From an uncultured Bacteroides sp. (GTDB lineage: Bacteria > Bacteroidota > Bacteroidia > Bacteroidales > Bacteroidaceae), in the NCBI GenBank assembly GCA_900544675.1, contig UQVZ01000022.1, forward strand, positions 1 through 59,866: a stretch of 59,866 bases of DNA, written 5' to 3'. Both the position numbers and the translations under genes were made by a program. The first letter of the stretch is position 1; each line of letters opens with the position of its first letter. The notes beneath the pieces were generated by a model that was not told the DNA's origin, did not search any database, and worked only from the letters and a program-made list of their open reading frames with translations. Positions 35,202-46,200 of the stretch are shown in pieces.

Positions 35202-35244
35202 AATCTTATGTTGTTTAAAGTTGATGTTTCTGTTTTACAGCATG

Positions 35245-35252
35245 CAAAAATA
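35245..35252 (-). promoter_or_regulatory. -7 box of gpmI
   Basis: TATTTTTG on the minus strand, 43 nt upstream of the start. The rest of 35253-35430 shows nothing I can name. Confidence 0.6.
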
Positions 35253-35413
35253 CAAAATATCTGCCTCATCACATACATTTTGAGGAAATTTAAATGAATA
35301 GTCTCCATACACAAATACAGCCCGCTGCATTGCCGCATGATGATAGCTGCGCCGGGTTGTGCATATAGTTACACGAAAAGACTTACCTATAAGCAAATCC
35401 GGAGGCTTTCGGC

Positions 35414-35444
35414 TTGGCAGCACAAAAGAAATTTTCTAACTTTG
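35414..35444 (+). promoter_or_regulatory. Promoter of the TPR regulator, very close to the start codon
   Basis: TTGG at -33 (35414-35417), then 19 nt, then TAACTTTG (35437-35444). The first ATG is at 35451, so the transcript would have almost no leader. Confidence 0.65.
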
Positions 35445-35450
35445 CAGAAT

Positions 35451-37070
35451 ATGATGAAATGTTGCTTCACACTTTTCCTGCTCTTGTCCGTTTTCATTTG
35501 CCGTGCCTTTGCCAAGACACCGGTTACGGATCAAACTGATTCCCTCTTGGATAAAGCGGAGCAAGACCTGTACACCTATCCGCAACAAAGCGTCTACTAT
35601 GCTTTGCAAGCCAAAGACAAGGCTTCCTCTCCCACGGAAGAAGCGCAAGCTCTTTACGTCTATGCTTTGGCGGAACGCCTGCAAGGAAATTTCGACAACA
35701 GCATCCAGGCCTTGTACGAAGCCGATGAAATACTGCCTAAAAACAATGCCGTCTTGCGGGGGAACATTTACAGCCTGATGAGTTTAGACTATTGCAACTT
35801 AGGAGACTACAACCGTGCCATCACCCTGAGCAATAATGCCATCTCGCTTTTCAAGACCGAAAACGATTCTGTCCACCTTGCCCAGTGTTACAACAACCGG
35901 GGTATTATCCACACCTACATCAACGAATTCGAACAGGCCGACTACTTTCTAAAAAAAGCATTGGCCATCAACCGTTCAACCAAAGACCTGAAACGCATCG
36001 CCGCCAACCTGAACAACCTTTGCTTATACCAAGGAGACACCGACGAGCAACTGAAGTGGATAAACGAAGCCATTGTCATCAACAAACATTTGAACGCCAT
36101 CTGGTCACTCAGCGAAAACTATAACAATTTAGGGAAAATATACATCTATGCCCAACGCTACACCGAAGCAATTTCTACACTGGGAAAGGCCTATCAACTG
36201 GCCAACGAAGTGGGAGCGAAAGGCATTATCTGCGATAACTACGAATATGCCGCCCTCGCGTACAAAGGCATCGGCGACTATCGCACCGCCTATCAAAAGC
36301 TAAACGCACTGTATGCATTAAGCAAAGAAATCCAAAGCGTCAACAAGCTGCGATCGGTAGAGCAACGCATCGCACAAGAAAAACTGGCAGCATACCGGCA
36401 AAAGGAAGAACTGCAAAAACAGACTTACAAAATCGAATTGTTACGCCGTAACATCATCACCCTCCTTACCGCCGCCATCCTGCTTGCCATCATCGGCACC
36501 CTGCTGTTTCAACGCTACAAGCGCAAAAAGAAAATCCAGCTGCTCAACGCCCAATACCGCATCGAGCAATCGGAACACGAAATAGCCAAGCTGAAGATGC
36601 AACAACAAAAGACCGAACTGGAAAATGTACAGCAAGCCTTGGCTACCAACAAGGAAGAGACGATGAATTTTGCCGTGTTCCTGCAAAGCCGCAACGAACT
36701 GCTCGACAAGATACAAGAGCAAGTGAAGAAAGGCTACCGCATGGAACACACCGAACTGATAGCCCACCTGAAAACCATCAATGCTTTCATACGCCAGTAC
36801 CAGACTACGAACAAAAGCAACAGCGCCACCCTTCAGACCATCGATGAAAAGACCAACGAGTTTCTTGCCCGCCTGACGGAGCGCCATCCCAATCTGACAC
36901 AAGGAGAAAAACACCTGGCAAGCCTGCTGCGCGTCAACCTTTCGACCAAAGAAATAGCCATGCTGACCGGCAATACGCCCAAGACCATCAACATGAACCG
37001 CTACCGCCTGCGCAAATCGCTGGGGCTTTCGGGCGAAGCGGACCTTATCGCATACATACAAAGTATCTGA
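35451..37070 (+). CDS. TPR-containing membrane regulator with LuxR-like HTH
   Basis: 539 residues. N-terminal signal/anchor (MMKCCFTLFLLLSVFICRAFA), tetratricopeptide repeats over about 30-310 in the periplasm, one membrane span (about 332-352, IITLLTAAILLAIIGTLLF), a coiled coil (about 355-420), and a C-terminal helix-turn-helix (about 485-535: LTQGEKHLASLLRVNLSTKEIAMLTGNTPKT split around two helices). It reads as a membrane regulator with periplasmic sensing. It lies directly upstream of SusC/SusD in the same direction, so it is the likely regulator of this polysaccharide utilisation locus. A longer start in the same frame is rejected because the promoter lies inside it. Confidence 0.83.
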   Translation: MMKCCFTLFLLLSVFICRAFAKTPVTDQTDSLLDKAEQDLYTYPQQSVYYALQAKDKASSPTEEAQALYVYALAERLQGNFDNSIQALYEADEILPKNNAVLRGNIYSLMSLDYCNLGDYNRAITLSNNAISLFKTENDSVHLAQCYNNRGIIHTYINEFEQADYFLKKALAINRSTKDLKRIAANLNNLCLYQGDTDEQLKWINEAIVINKHLNAIWSLSENYNNLGKIYIYAQRYTEAISTLGKAYQLANEVGAKGIICDNYEYAALAYKGIGDYRTAYQKLNALYALSKEIQSVNKLRSVEQRIAQEKLAAYRQKEELQKQTYKIELLRRNIITLLTAAILLAIIGTLLFQRYKRKKKIQLLNAQYRIEQSEHEIAKLKMQQQKTELENVQQALATNKEETMNFAVFLQSRNELLDKIQEQVKKGYRMEHTELIAHLKTINAFIRQYQTTNKSNSATLQTIDEKTNEFLARLTERHPNLTQGEKHLASLLRVNLSTKEIAMLTGNTPKTINMNRYRLRKSLGLSGEADLIAYIQSI

Positions 37071-37102
37071 TTACAGTTGACACGAAGATAGCTTCATTGC
37101 CT

Positions 37103-37191
37103 GGAAGATTAATAACCTTACACGTGGAAGATTATTAATCCTACAGCCGGAAGATTATTAATCCTACAGCCGGAAGATTATTAATCTTCCA
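37103..37191. repeat. 23-bp tandem array E (four units)
   Basis: Units start at 37103, 37126, 37149 and 37172 (GGAAGATTATTAATCC core). Units 2 and 3 are identical; each contains the dyad GATTAATAATC or GATTATTAATC. It lies 32 bp after the TPR regulator stop, 300 bp upstream of susC. Confidence 0.88.
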
Positions 37192-37449
37192 GGAAGGGCA
37201 GTTATATTGGAAATAGCGAATAAAGCTATCCGTGTCTTTTGCAGACGGATTTCTGCGCCGCATCATCCCGTATCTTCCTCATTTGATTGAAATCTAAATG
37301 AAATACGGTTTTGTAGATATAGAATAATTCTTTTATTATCTTATTATCAATCTGTTATAAAATAGAATGTAGATATAAATCTCAGTCAGAATCCACTTTT
37401 GTAGACACTTTATTGCCAGTAAAAGCATTCCTTCGTGTACACGAACCAA

Positions 37450-37457
37450 TATATTTG
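37450..37457 (+). promoter_or_regulatory. -7 box of susC
   Basis: TATATTTG, 48 nt before the susC ATG. The stretch 37200-37449 is A/T-rich and holds no gene; it is a likely regulator-binding region. Confidence 0.55.
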
Positions 37458-37505
37458 CCAATATCAAAAGGCGAGAAAACAAACCTTACTATAAACAAAA
37501 ACACA

Positions 37506-40500
37506 ATGGAAAACAGGATTCGATTGAAAGCATGGCAATGGACATTCTTGCTGGCTTTACTGCTTCCGGCTTTGGGATTCGCACAGACAATCCAGGTAAA
37601 AGGAACAGTATCAGACCCCTCCGGCATGACAGTCATCGGGGCAAGTGTATTGGAAAAAGGTACTACCAACGGTGCCATTACAGATATGGATGGTAATTTC
37701 ACCCTGAAAATATCACCCACCGGTACGTTGGTCATCTCTTACGTAGGCTTCGAGACGCAGGAAATTCCGGTCAACAACAAGACATCCTTTAAGATTACAT
37801 TAAAGGAAGACACCGAAATGCTGGACGAAGTCGTCGTTATCGGATACGGTACGATGAAGAAAAGCGACATGACCGGTGCGATTTCATCGGTAGATACCGA
37901 TGAATTAATCAAACGAACGACAACCAACCCCGCCGAAGCCTTGCAGGGAAAAGTAGCGGGCGTGAACATCATGCGTTCGGGTGGTAATGCCGGTGCAGGT
38001 ATCTCGGTGAAAATCCGTGGCGTAAAGTCATTCGGCGATAACGAACCCCTCTATATTATTGACGGTTTCCCCGGTGACATCAACAGCGTAAACCCGGTTG
38101 ATATTCAATCCATGGAAATCCTGAAAGACGGTGCAGCCGCAGCCATCTACGGTTCGGTAGCGGCAAACGGCGTTATCATCGTTACGACCAAAAACGGTAA
38201 GAAAGGCGAAACGCACATCGACTTCAATACTTATCTGAGCTTTACCAATGTAGCCAAGAAACAAGAATTTGTCAACGCGGAACAATACAAGTCTATGATT
38301 AAGACCATGTACGTAAACGCAGGGCAGGAGGCAGATATTCCGGCTTATTGCAACAGCGATACAGGAGTAGACACCAACTGGCAAGATGTCATGATGCGAA
38401 GCGGTTTCGCGCAAAACTACATGTTCAGCGTGCGTGGCGGAGGCGAAACAGCCCAATACTCGGTTTCTTACAACCATGCGGACGAAAGAGGTATCTTCTT
38501 GGGCAACGATTTCCGTCAGGACAATGCCCGCATGAAGATGCACATGAGCAAATACATCTTCGATTTGGATGCCAACTTGGGATTCCGTTACACCAAGAGC
38601 CATCAACCCACTTACTCCTTGCGGGAAATGTACAACATCTCTCCGTTGGTACCTGTTTATGACGAAAACGAAGAATATGGTTTCGGCCTGACCTCTTCAC
38701 AAGGACTTCCGGTGAACAACAACCCGATGGCAGACTATTATTACCACAAAGAAACCGAACGTTATTATTACATCACGGCGAATGTGGCGCTGGGCATACG
38801 CATCACCCCGTGGCTGAACTTCAAGACCAGTTATGCCTACCGTGGCACACACTACCGCCAGAATGAACATTATCCCGATTATACATCCAATGGCAACCAG
38901 CCCAACCTGTATCCGTACAGTTCGGAATCTACTTATTACTGGGAAGAGCAAACCATCGACAATGTATTGAACTTCAACAAAGACTTCGGGAAAAACAGCC
39001 TGAATGTCATGGTCGGTTCCTCCATCATTTCTACCAAGCAACGCCAAAACGGGGTAGCTGTAGAAGGGTTCGCGACTCAATACACGGTGGACAAGAACGG
39101 AAACCTTGTTTCGACCAACGTGCCTTCAGGTTTCCTCGACCCGAACTTCAGCACTATCAACGCCGGCGCGGGAGGAACTTACTCCGGCAGCGGAACAGAA
39201 TGGAAATACAACCGTGCTTCTTTCTTCGGCCGTATCAACTATAATTACGATGACCGTTACCTGGTTCAGGCAACCATCCGTTACGACGGTTCTTCCAAGT
39301 TCGGCAAGAACAACCGCTGGGGATGCTTCCCTTCCGTAGCCTTTGGCTGGCGCATCAGCCAGGAAGAGTTCTTCCCGAAAGATACATTCGTAGACAACTT
39401 GAAATTCCGCGTCAGCTGGGGACGGCTGGGTAACGAAAACGCCTTGGGATACTACGATTTCCAAGCCTTGATTTCTACCTATAACACCTATTACGGCGGC
39501 TACGTACAAGGCAGCGGCAGCAATCCGTGGGCAGGCTCCGTAGCATGGAATATGCCTCGCAATGACTTGAAATGGGAAACGACCGACACCAAGAATATCG
39601 GTTTCGACTATGCCATGTTCAACAACCGATTGACCGGCAGCCTCAACTATTACATCAACCAGACAGAAGACTTGCTGATTACGAAACGCCTTTCTCCTTC
39701 GGCAGGATACGAGAATCCGATTCTGAACGTGGGAAAAATCCGCAACCGTGGTTTTGAATGGGAAATCAATTGGGCTGACAAGGTGAAAGACTTCGAATAC
39801 AGCATCGGCTTCAACCTGAGCACTACGCACAACGAAGTAGTAAGCCTTGCCGACGAAGGTCAGGCACTGTATTGCACAGGTTTGGTTTACGGCACCGACT
39901 ATACACCGGCATACGCCATGGAAGGCAAACCCATCAGTGCGTTCTATCTGTACCGCACCGACGGCATCTTCCAAAGCGATGCGGAAGTTGAAGCCTATAA
40001 TAAAGAACACGGCACTTGGGTTACACAGCCCAATGGAGAAAAAGCATGGGTAGGTGCTCAACCCAATGCCAAAGCCGGAGATATTCGCTTCAAAGACCTT
40101 AACAATGACGGTGTATTGGACGAAAACGACCGTGAATATTGCGGTACCGGTATTCCGAAAGTAGAAGCCAACCTGAACTTCTCTGCAGGCTACAAAGGCT
40201 TCGACCTGACCCTGAACTTTGGCAGCGCATGGGGACACAAGCTGTTCAACGGTAACCGCTATTATTACGAAAGCATGCAGACTCCGGGCAACATGCTGAC
40301 CAGCGTACTGGATGCCTGGACACCGACCAATACCGACACCGATATTCCACGTGCCGTATTGAACGACCCGAACCGCAACGCACGTGAATCGGACCGTTTC
40401 TTGGAAAACGGAAACTTCGTCCGTCTGCGTCAGGCACAATTAGGGTATAGCTTGCCGACCTCGTTGTTGCAGAAAGCACATATCGAACGGCTGCGCTTCT

Positions 40501-40649
40501 ACATCAGCGGTGAAAACCTGTTTACCATCACCGGCTATTCCGGCACCGACCCCGAATTTTCACGCAGCAGCCCGCTGGATACCGGCATCGACAGCTATAT
40601 CTATCCATTCACCCGTTCGTTCACCGTGGGTGCACAACTGACTTTCTAA
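37506..40649 (+). CDS. SusC-like TonB-dependent glycan receptor
   Basis: 1047 residues. Signal peptide ending FAQ, a carboxypeptidase-regulatory-like domain (about 25-105: IQVKGTVSDPSGMTVIGASV), TonB box (DEVVVIGYGT), plug (LQGKVAGVNI, PLYIIDGFPG, ILKDGAAAAIYGSVAANGVIIVTT) and a 22-strand barrel ending in F. Imports oligosaccharides captured with the SusD partner 24 bp downstream. The start is the ATG that opens the signal peptide; an upstream in-frame extension would run across the promoter. Regulation is probably by the preceding TPR regulator. The exact glycan is not readable from the sequence; the downstream enzymes hint at galactose/glucose-containing sugars. Confidence 0.95.
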   Translation: MENRIRLKAWQWTFLLALLLPALGFAQTIQVKGTVSDPSGMTVIGASVLEKGTTNGAITDMDGNFTLKISPTGTLVISYVGFETQEIPVNNKTSFKITLKEDTEMLDEVVVIGYGTMKKSDMTGAISSVDTDELIKRTTTNPAEALQGKVAGVNIMRSGGNAGAGISVKIRGVKSFGDNEPLYIIDGFPGDINSVNPVDIQSMEILKDGAAAAIYGSVAANGVIIVTTKNGKKGETHIDFNTYLSFTNVAKKQEFVNAEQYKSMIKTMYVNAGQEADIPAYCNSDTGVDTNWQDVMMRSGFAQNYMFSVRGGGETAQYSVSYNHADERGIFLGNDFRQDNARMKMHMSKYIFDLDANLGFRYTKSHQPTYSLREMYNISPLVPVYDENEEYGFGLTSSQGLPVNNNPMADYYYHKETERYYYITANVALGIRITPWLNFKTSYAYRGTHYRQNEHYPDYTSNGNQPNLYPYSSESTYYWEEQTIDNVLNFNKDFGKNSLNVMVGSSIISTKQRQNGVAVEGFATQYTVDKNGNLVSTNVPSGFLDPNFSTINAGAGGTYSGSGTEWKYNRASFFGRINYNYDDRYLVQATIRYDGSSKFGKNNRWGCFPSVAFGWRISQEEFFPKDTFVDNLKFRVSWGRLGNENALGYYDFQALISTYNTYYGGYVQGSGSNPWAGSVAWNMPRNDLKWETTDTKNIGFDYAMFNNRLTGSLNYYINQTEDLLITKRLSPSAGYENPILNVGKIRNRGFEWEINWADKVKDFEYSIGFNLSTTHNEVVSLADEGQALYCTGLVYGTDYTPAYAMEGKPISAFYLYRTDGIFQSDAEVEAYNKEHGTWVTQPNGEKAWVGAQPNAKAGDIRFKDLNNDGVLDENDREYCGTGIPKVEANLNFSAGYKGFDLTLNFGSAWGHKLFNGNRYYYESMQTPGNMLTSVLDAWTPTNTDTDIPRAVLNDPNRNARESDRFLENGNFVRLRQAQLGYSLPTSLLQKAHIERLRFYISGENLFTITGYSGTDPEFSRSSPLDTGIDSYIYPFTRSFTVGAQLTF

Positions 40650-40673
40650 CCTTTATAAAAACAAACGACACGT

Positions 40674-42224
40674 ATGAAAAAGTTTTTATCATTAGCAAGT
40701 ATATGCCTCGCTTTATCGTTTACTTCCTGCGAGGACTTTCTGTCGGTCAGCTCACCTGACGAACTGACTACCGGCAATTATTGGAGAGACGAATCGGATG
40801 CCGAAGCTGGTCTGGCTGCCGCTTATTCGCAATTGTATCACGGCGATACTTACGCCACCAGCGAAGTGCGTTGGCCGACCGAAGAATACCGTGCAGACAT
40901 CGTAAACTTAGGTAGAGATGCGGGCAACTACGACCAATGGGTAGCGCTCTATAACTTTACCTATACAAACGGTAACACGCAATTCTCTTACTATTACCAA
41001 GACTTGTACCGCGGCATCAACTTCGCCAATCAGGTAATCGCCAACGTTCCGAACATTCCGGCAGAGAAAATCGATGAAACGGTTCGGAATACCATTTTAG
41101 AAGAAGCCCATTTCCTGCGCGGATATTATCACATGATGTTGTTACTGAACTGGGAGAAAATCATTATCCGCGACGAATACATCACTGAAAGTGACCAACT
41201 GAACCAACCGTTGTCTGAACGGACTGACTGCTGGGATTTCGTTATCAGCGAACTGGAACAGGCTACCGGACTTCCGGCAGAACGTAATGTAAACGAACTG
41301 GGACGCGCTACCAATGGAACCGCATACGCCTATTTAGGATTTGCTTACCTGACCCGTGCCTACGAGGAAACCGCTCAAAAAGATACCTACTTAACCGAAG
41401 CCGCCAATGCGTTCCGCCAGGTTATCAACAGCGGAGAATATACCTTGGTAAGTGGAGACAACCTGATTGGTATGTTCAACGGGAAAAATAAGAACTGCCC
41501 CGAATCTATCTTCGAAGTGCAATATTCAGCCAGCGAAGCCAATGGTTCGGTACACTATTCGCACATCAACCAATGGATGGGAACAACCGAATTAGGAGGC
41601 TGGGACGAAATCCTGCCCAGCGATATGCTTGTACAAGAATATATGAAAGAAGGAGTAAAAGCGGACGGATTATATGACAACCGTTTGTATAATACCATTT
41701 ATTACCGTTGCGATTACTTTAACGATGGAACAGGCAAAGTACTCAACCAATATGATTATGATGACTTATTTTGGTCAATTGACCGTGATACGGGTGACAC
41801 TATCCGATACAATCGCCCCGCATTCCGCAAATTTACCAGCCCGACAGAAGCAGAAATGCAAGAGACATGCGATTTCAACATTCCGTTGATGCGTTATGCA
41901 AACGTATTGCTGATGATGGCAGAGACCCTGAACGAACAAGGACAGACCAGCGAAGCCATTCCTTATATCAATGAGGTCCGCACGGTTCACGGAGGCATGG
42001 ATGGCATTGCCGCCAACAGCAGCTACGATGCAGTGAAAGCTCAAATCGAACACGAACGCATCTTGGAATTCCCGTTGGAAAGTTACCGCTGGTACGACAT
42101 GCGCCGTTGGGGCGTAACCGCCGAACGCCTGCAAGCTGCAGGACGCACGGGATTTGACAACAGCAAGCTGTTCTATCCGATACCGAAATGGGAATTGGAC
42201 GCTAATCCATCAGTTCAACAATAG
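40674..42224 (+). CDS. SusD-like glycan-binding lipoprotein
   Basis: 516 residues. Lipobox SFTSC (Cys19), then EDFLSVSSPDELTTGNYW, typical of SusD proteins. TPR-like helices with EEAHFLRGYYH and the C-terminal RILEFPLESYRWYDMRRWG and FYPIPKWELDANP motifs are characteristic (RagB/SusD family). It sits on the cell surface as the lid of the SusC channel. It is followed by a strong terminator, so SusC-SusD form a transcription unit of their own, with read-through needed to reach the downstream genes. Confidence 0.95.
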   Translation: MKKFLSLASICLALSFTSCEDFLSVSSPDELTTGNYWRDESDAEAGLAAAYSQLYHGDTYATSEVRWPTEEYRADIVNLGRDAGNYDQWVALYNFTYTNGNTQFSYYYQDLYRGINFANQVIANVPNIPAEKIDETVRNTILEEAHFLRGYYHMMLLLNWEKIIIRDEYITESDQLNQPLSERTDCWDFVISELEQATGLPAERNVNELGRATNGTAYAYLGFAYLTRAYEETAQKDTYLTEAANAFRQVINSGEYTLVSGDNLIGMFNGKNKNCPESIFEVQYSASEANGSVHYSHINQWMGTTELGGWDEILPSDMLVQEYMKEGVKADGLYDNRLYNTIYYRCDYFNDGTGKVLNQYDYDDLFWSIDRDTGDTIRYNRPAFRKFTSPTEAEMQETCDFNIPLMRYANVLLMMAETLNEQGQTSEAIPYINEVRTVHGGMDGIAANSSYDAVKAQIEHERILEFPLESYRWYDMRRWGVTAERLQAAGRTGFDNSKLFYPIPKWELDANPSVQQ

Positions 42225-42239
42225 CAATAATTCTCTCTT

Positions 42240-42281
42240 CCCGTCCGGAAGATGCAAAGAATCCGGACGGGATTATTTATT
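42240..42281 (+). terminator. Terminator after susD
   Basis: Perfect 10-bp stem CCCGTCCGGA / TCCGGACGGG (42240-42249, 42262-42271) with a 12-nt loop, followed by ATTATTTATTTTT. The T-tract overlaps the next promoter. Confidence 0.88.
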
Positions 42282-42285
42282 TTTG
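42278..42285 (+). promoter_or_regulatory. -7 box of the lysO pair
   Basis: TATTTTTG overlapping the T-tract of the susD terminator, 22 nt before the ATG at 42308. Confidence 0.55.
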
Positions 42286-42307
42286 CCATAAAAAGACAAA
42301 AAAGAAT

Positions 42308-42586
42308 ATGTTTACAGTTATCGGACTCATGCTAGGAGGTATGTGCATCGGCTTTCTGCTGCAGAAACGACAATTGGCAGGCATACACCGGATAATTACG
42401 ATACTTATCTGGATATTGCTGTTCTTGTTGGGTGTAGAAGTAGGAGGAAACCGTCAAATCATCGAAGGGCTTGCCACATTAGGGCTGGAAGCTTTGGCTA
42501 TTACCTTAGCCGCCGTTATCGGAAGTTGCTTGGCAGCGTGGGCTTTGTGGAAAGTATTATACAGACGGAAAGGAGGCGAAGCATGA
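42308..42586 (+). CDS. LysO-type exporter, N-terminal subunit
   Basis: 92 residues with three membrane helices. Matches the N-terminal third of the lysine exporter LysO (YbjE, DUF340), e.g. LIWILLFLLGVEVGGNRQII. In E. coli LysO is one chain of about 300 residues; here 92 + 200 residues are split over two genes whose stop and start overlap (ATGA), so this is a coupled two-subunit form and not a frameshift. Its place inside a glycan locus, behind the susD terminator and 67 bp ahead of the beta-galactosidase, is odd. Confidence 0.83.
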   Translation: MFTVIGLMLGGMCIGFLLQKRQLAGIHRIITILIWILLFLLGVEVGGNRQIIEGLATLGLEALAITLAAVIGSCLAAWALWKVLYRRKGGEA

Positions 42587-43185
42587 AAGGTAGCTTGATT
42601 ATCGTAGGTTTCTTTGCCTTAGGTTGCATCTGTGGCTTGTTTCAAGTCATACCTTTCGACTTGGCAAAGACTGACATCAGTTTTTATGCTTTATGTGCCT
42701 TAATGTTCAGTGTAGGATTAAGCATCGGCAATGACCCGCAAACGCTGAAAAACTTCCGGTCGCTGAATCCACGGCTTGTATTCCTTCCGCTGATGACGAT
42801 ACTGGGTACACTTACAGCTGCCGCCTTGGTCAGTTTCCTGCTTCCACACCGCAGTGCGCCCGAGTGTATGGCTGTAGGAGCCGGATTTGGCTACTATTCA
42901 CTGTCAAGTATCTTTATTACTGAATACAAAGGTCCGGAACTGGGTACCATCGCTTTATTGTCGAATATCATGCGTGAAATCATCACCTTGCTATGCGCAC
43001 CGTTATTGGTACGCTGGTTTGGCAATCTGGCACCTATATCATCCGGAGGAGCAACCACAATGGACACGACCCTGCCTATCATTACCCGATGTGCCGGACA
43101 ACAGTTTGTTGTAGTTTCTATCTTCCATGGATTCGTAGTAGACTTCAGCGTACCGTTTTTAGTGACATTCTTTTGCTCTATCTAA
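42583..43185 (+). CDS. LysO-type exporter, C-terminal subunit
   Basis: 200 residues, five to six membrane helices. LysO/DUF340 C-terminal part: MFSVGLSIGNDP, AVGAGFGYYSLSSIFITEYKG split over adjacent helices, SNIMREIITLLCAPLLV. Its start overlaps the preceding stop by 4 bp. Probably exports lysine or a toxic analogue; substrate assigned by family only. Confidence 0.85.
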   Translation: MKGSLIIVGFFALGCICGLFQVIPFDLAKTDISFYALCALMFSVGLSIGNDPQTLKNFRSLNPRLVFLPLMTILGTLTAAALVSFLLPHRSAPECMAVGAGFGYYSLSSIFITEYKGPELGTIALLSNIMREIITLLCAPLLVRWFGNLAPISSGGATTMDTTLPIITRCAGQQFVVVSIFHGFVVDFSVPFLVTFFCSI

Positions 43186-43252
43186 AGATATCAATTGACA
43201 AGCAATCAGTTTGACAAGCCTTACCCCTAAAATTTTAAAAACTCAAATAACC

Positions 43253-46200
43253 ATGAAAAAGACACTTTGCATAAGTTTGTTTATTTCCTTCATTGGCAGT
43301 GCAACTGTCGGGGCTGACAACAGCCAGCCTTGGCAGGATGCACGCGTCAATGAAATTAACCGCGAACCTATGACGGCACATTTCCTGCCGTTCGTCAACG
43401 AAGAGGCAGCACTTGCCCAACAAGCCTTGCCCGATGTGGAACGCTTTCGGGTAAATCCTGCCACAGAACGCCGCGTTTCCTTGAACGGAACATGGAAGTT
43501 TCTTTATTCGAAAAACAATGACGCATGTCCCGACGATTTCCAAAAGCCGGGTTATAATACCCGGAAATGGAAAGATATCGAAGTACCCGGCAGTTGGGAA
43601 CTACAAGGCTTCGATGCTCCGATTTATACCGATACTCGTTACCCATTCCCAGCCAACCCGCCTTTTGTCCCCACTGACTATAACCCGGTAGGTGCTTATG
43701 TACACGAATTCAGTGTGCCCAAAGAATGGAACGGTATGGATATTTACCTTGATTTCGAAGGGGTAGAATCAGCTTTCTACTGCTGGGTGAACGGTGAACT
43801 GGCTGGTTATAGTGAGGACAGCCGTCTGCCGGCACACTTCAATGTTACCCGTCTACTGAAGAAAGGGAAGAACAAACTGGCAGTCAAAGTATTCCGTTAT
43901 AGCGATGGTTCATACTTGGAAGGACAGGACTACTGGAAATACAGCGGCATCGAACGGGACGTTTATCTTTATGCACGTCCTGCCAGCCGTGTAAAAGACT
44001 TTAAGTTGACAGCTGAACTAGTCAACGATTATCAAGATGGTGATTTCGACCTGTCGTTAGTCTTGAACCAACCACAGCAAGGGCAACGCGTAGAAGTGAA
44101 AGTGCTGGACCAAGCAGGTCAACCGATTTTGAAGCAAGAGAAACAACTGAACTCTCCGGCTGATACCTTGGTAGCCATCGAAAAGTTATTTGAAAAAGCA
44201 CTTCCTTGGAATGCTGAAACGCCGAATCTGTACACGTTGGTCGTCAATACATTCGATAAGCAGGGACGTCCGATGGAATCGTTTGCCCATCCTTTCGGTT
44301 TTCGCACCGTGGAAATGAAGAACGGGCAACAGCTCATCAACGGTGTGCCCGTCTTGTTCAAAGGTGTCAACCGACACGAGCATAACCGCTTCACGGGTCG
44401 TACGATTGATGTAGCCAGCATGGTACAAGATATCCAGTTGATGAAACAATTCAATATCAACGCTGTACGTAACAGCCATTATCCTAACCGATACGAATGG
44501 TACAGCCTGTGCGACAAATATGGATTGTACATGATAGACGAAGCGAACCTGGAGAGCCACGGCATGATGTTCCACAAAGATGAAACTCTTGCCAATTACC
44601 CAGATTGGGAAGGAGCTTTTATGCAACGCATGAGCCGGATGGTGAAACGCGACCGTAACTACACAGCTATCGTTACCTGGTCGTTAGGTAATGAATCAGG
44701 ATACGGAAAACATTTTGAAACCATTTACCATTGGACCAAACAGACCGACCCGACACGTCCGGTACAATACGAAGGAGGAGGTTATGAAAGCGTATCGGAT
44801 ATCTATTGCCCGATGTATGCCCGTATCTGGCGTCTGCGGCAACATGTCAATCAGCGCGATGCCCGTCCGCTTATTCTCTGTGAATATGCTCACTCAATGG
44901 GTAACAGTACAGGCAATCTGCAAGATTACTGGGACTTGATTTACAAATACGACCAACTGCAAGGCGGATTTATTTGGGACTGGGTAGACCAGACTTTTGC
45001 CAAGAAAGACGAAAAAGGACATGATATCTGGGCATACGGTGGAGATATGGGCTTTGTCGGCGTGCCTAATGACTCGAACTTCTGCTCGAACGGACTGATT
45101 GCTTCCGACCGTAGCTTGCATCCACATATTTGGGAAGTAAAGAAAGTATATCAGTATGTACATTTCCAGCCGGCTCCCTTTACTGCCAACCGCATTCTGG
45201 TCACAAACTGGCACGATTTCATTGACTTATCAGATTTCCAGTTGAAATGGACTGTAGAAGCTGACGGCAAAACGGTACAGGAAGGAATTATGGACTTTCC
45301 TCTTATCCCTGCCCGTCAAACAGGCGAAGTAACTTTGCCGCTTAATGCACTTCCTGCAGGAGATAAAGAATATTTCCTGAAAGTGGAAGCCGTTACCCGA
45401 AAAGCCACTCCGCTAATACCTGCCGGACATATTGCGGCAATGGAACAATGGCAATTGCCAGCTGAGCAGATTATTCCTGCTACAGAAAAGATAGACGGAA
45501 CGCTGCAAAGCCAACGCACACCCGAAGCCCTTACCTTGACAGGAGAAAACGGATTCCGTATCAGCTTCAGCACCCGGGACGGTGAAATGAAAGCACTGGA
45601 ATACGAAGGAAAGAACTTGGTAAAAGAAGGATTACAAGCCAACTTCTGGCGTGGTTTGACCGATAATGATGTGGCAAATGGCACAGAAGGACGTTGTCAG
45701 ACATGGAAACATGCAGGCGAAAATGCTGTACTGAAAGATATCCGTCTGGAAGAAAGCACGGACAAAAAGCTGGCAACCGTAACCGCAACCTATGATATGC
45801 AGGAACAGGAATCAACCTTGCAGGTAACCTATCGTATCCGTCCGAATGGAGCCGTGAAAGTAACCATGCAATTCCTCGCAGGCAAGAAACAATTGCCGGA
45901 AATGCCACGTCTGGGCATGCGCATGGTATTACCCGGCGAGTACGAACAAATGACCTGGCTGGGAAGAGGACCGCAAGAGAATTATGCAGACCGTAAGACA
46001 GGCGCCGCCATCGGTATGTACAGTGCAAGCGTATGGGAACAATATCATCCGTACGTACGTGCCCAGGAAACCGGCAACAAATGTGATGTACGTTGGGTGG
46101 CATTGCGCAACGCCGAAGGAAAAGGCCTGCTGGTAACCGGTGAAGAGCCTTTAAGCGTAAGTGCATGGAACTTCCCGATGGAAGACATCTTGTACCGTCC

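Noticed and set aside
42308..43185. Frameshifted single lysO gene
   Set aside because: The two frames overlap by a clean ATGA with no disrupted motif, and each part forms complete helices, so a two-subunit exporter is more likely than an error.
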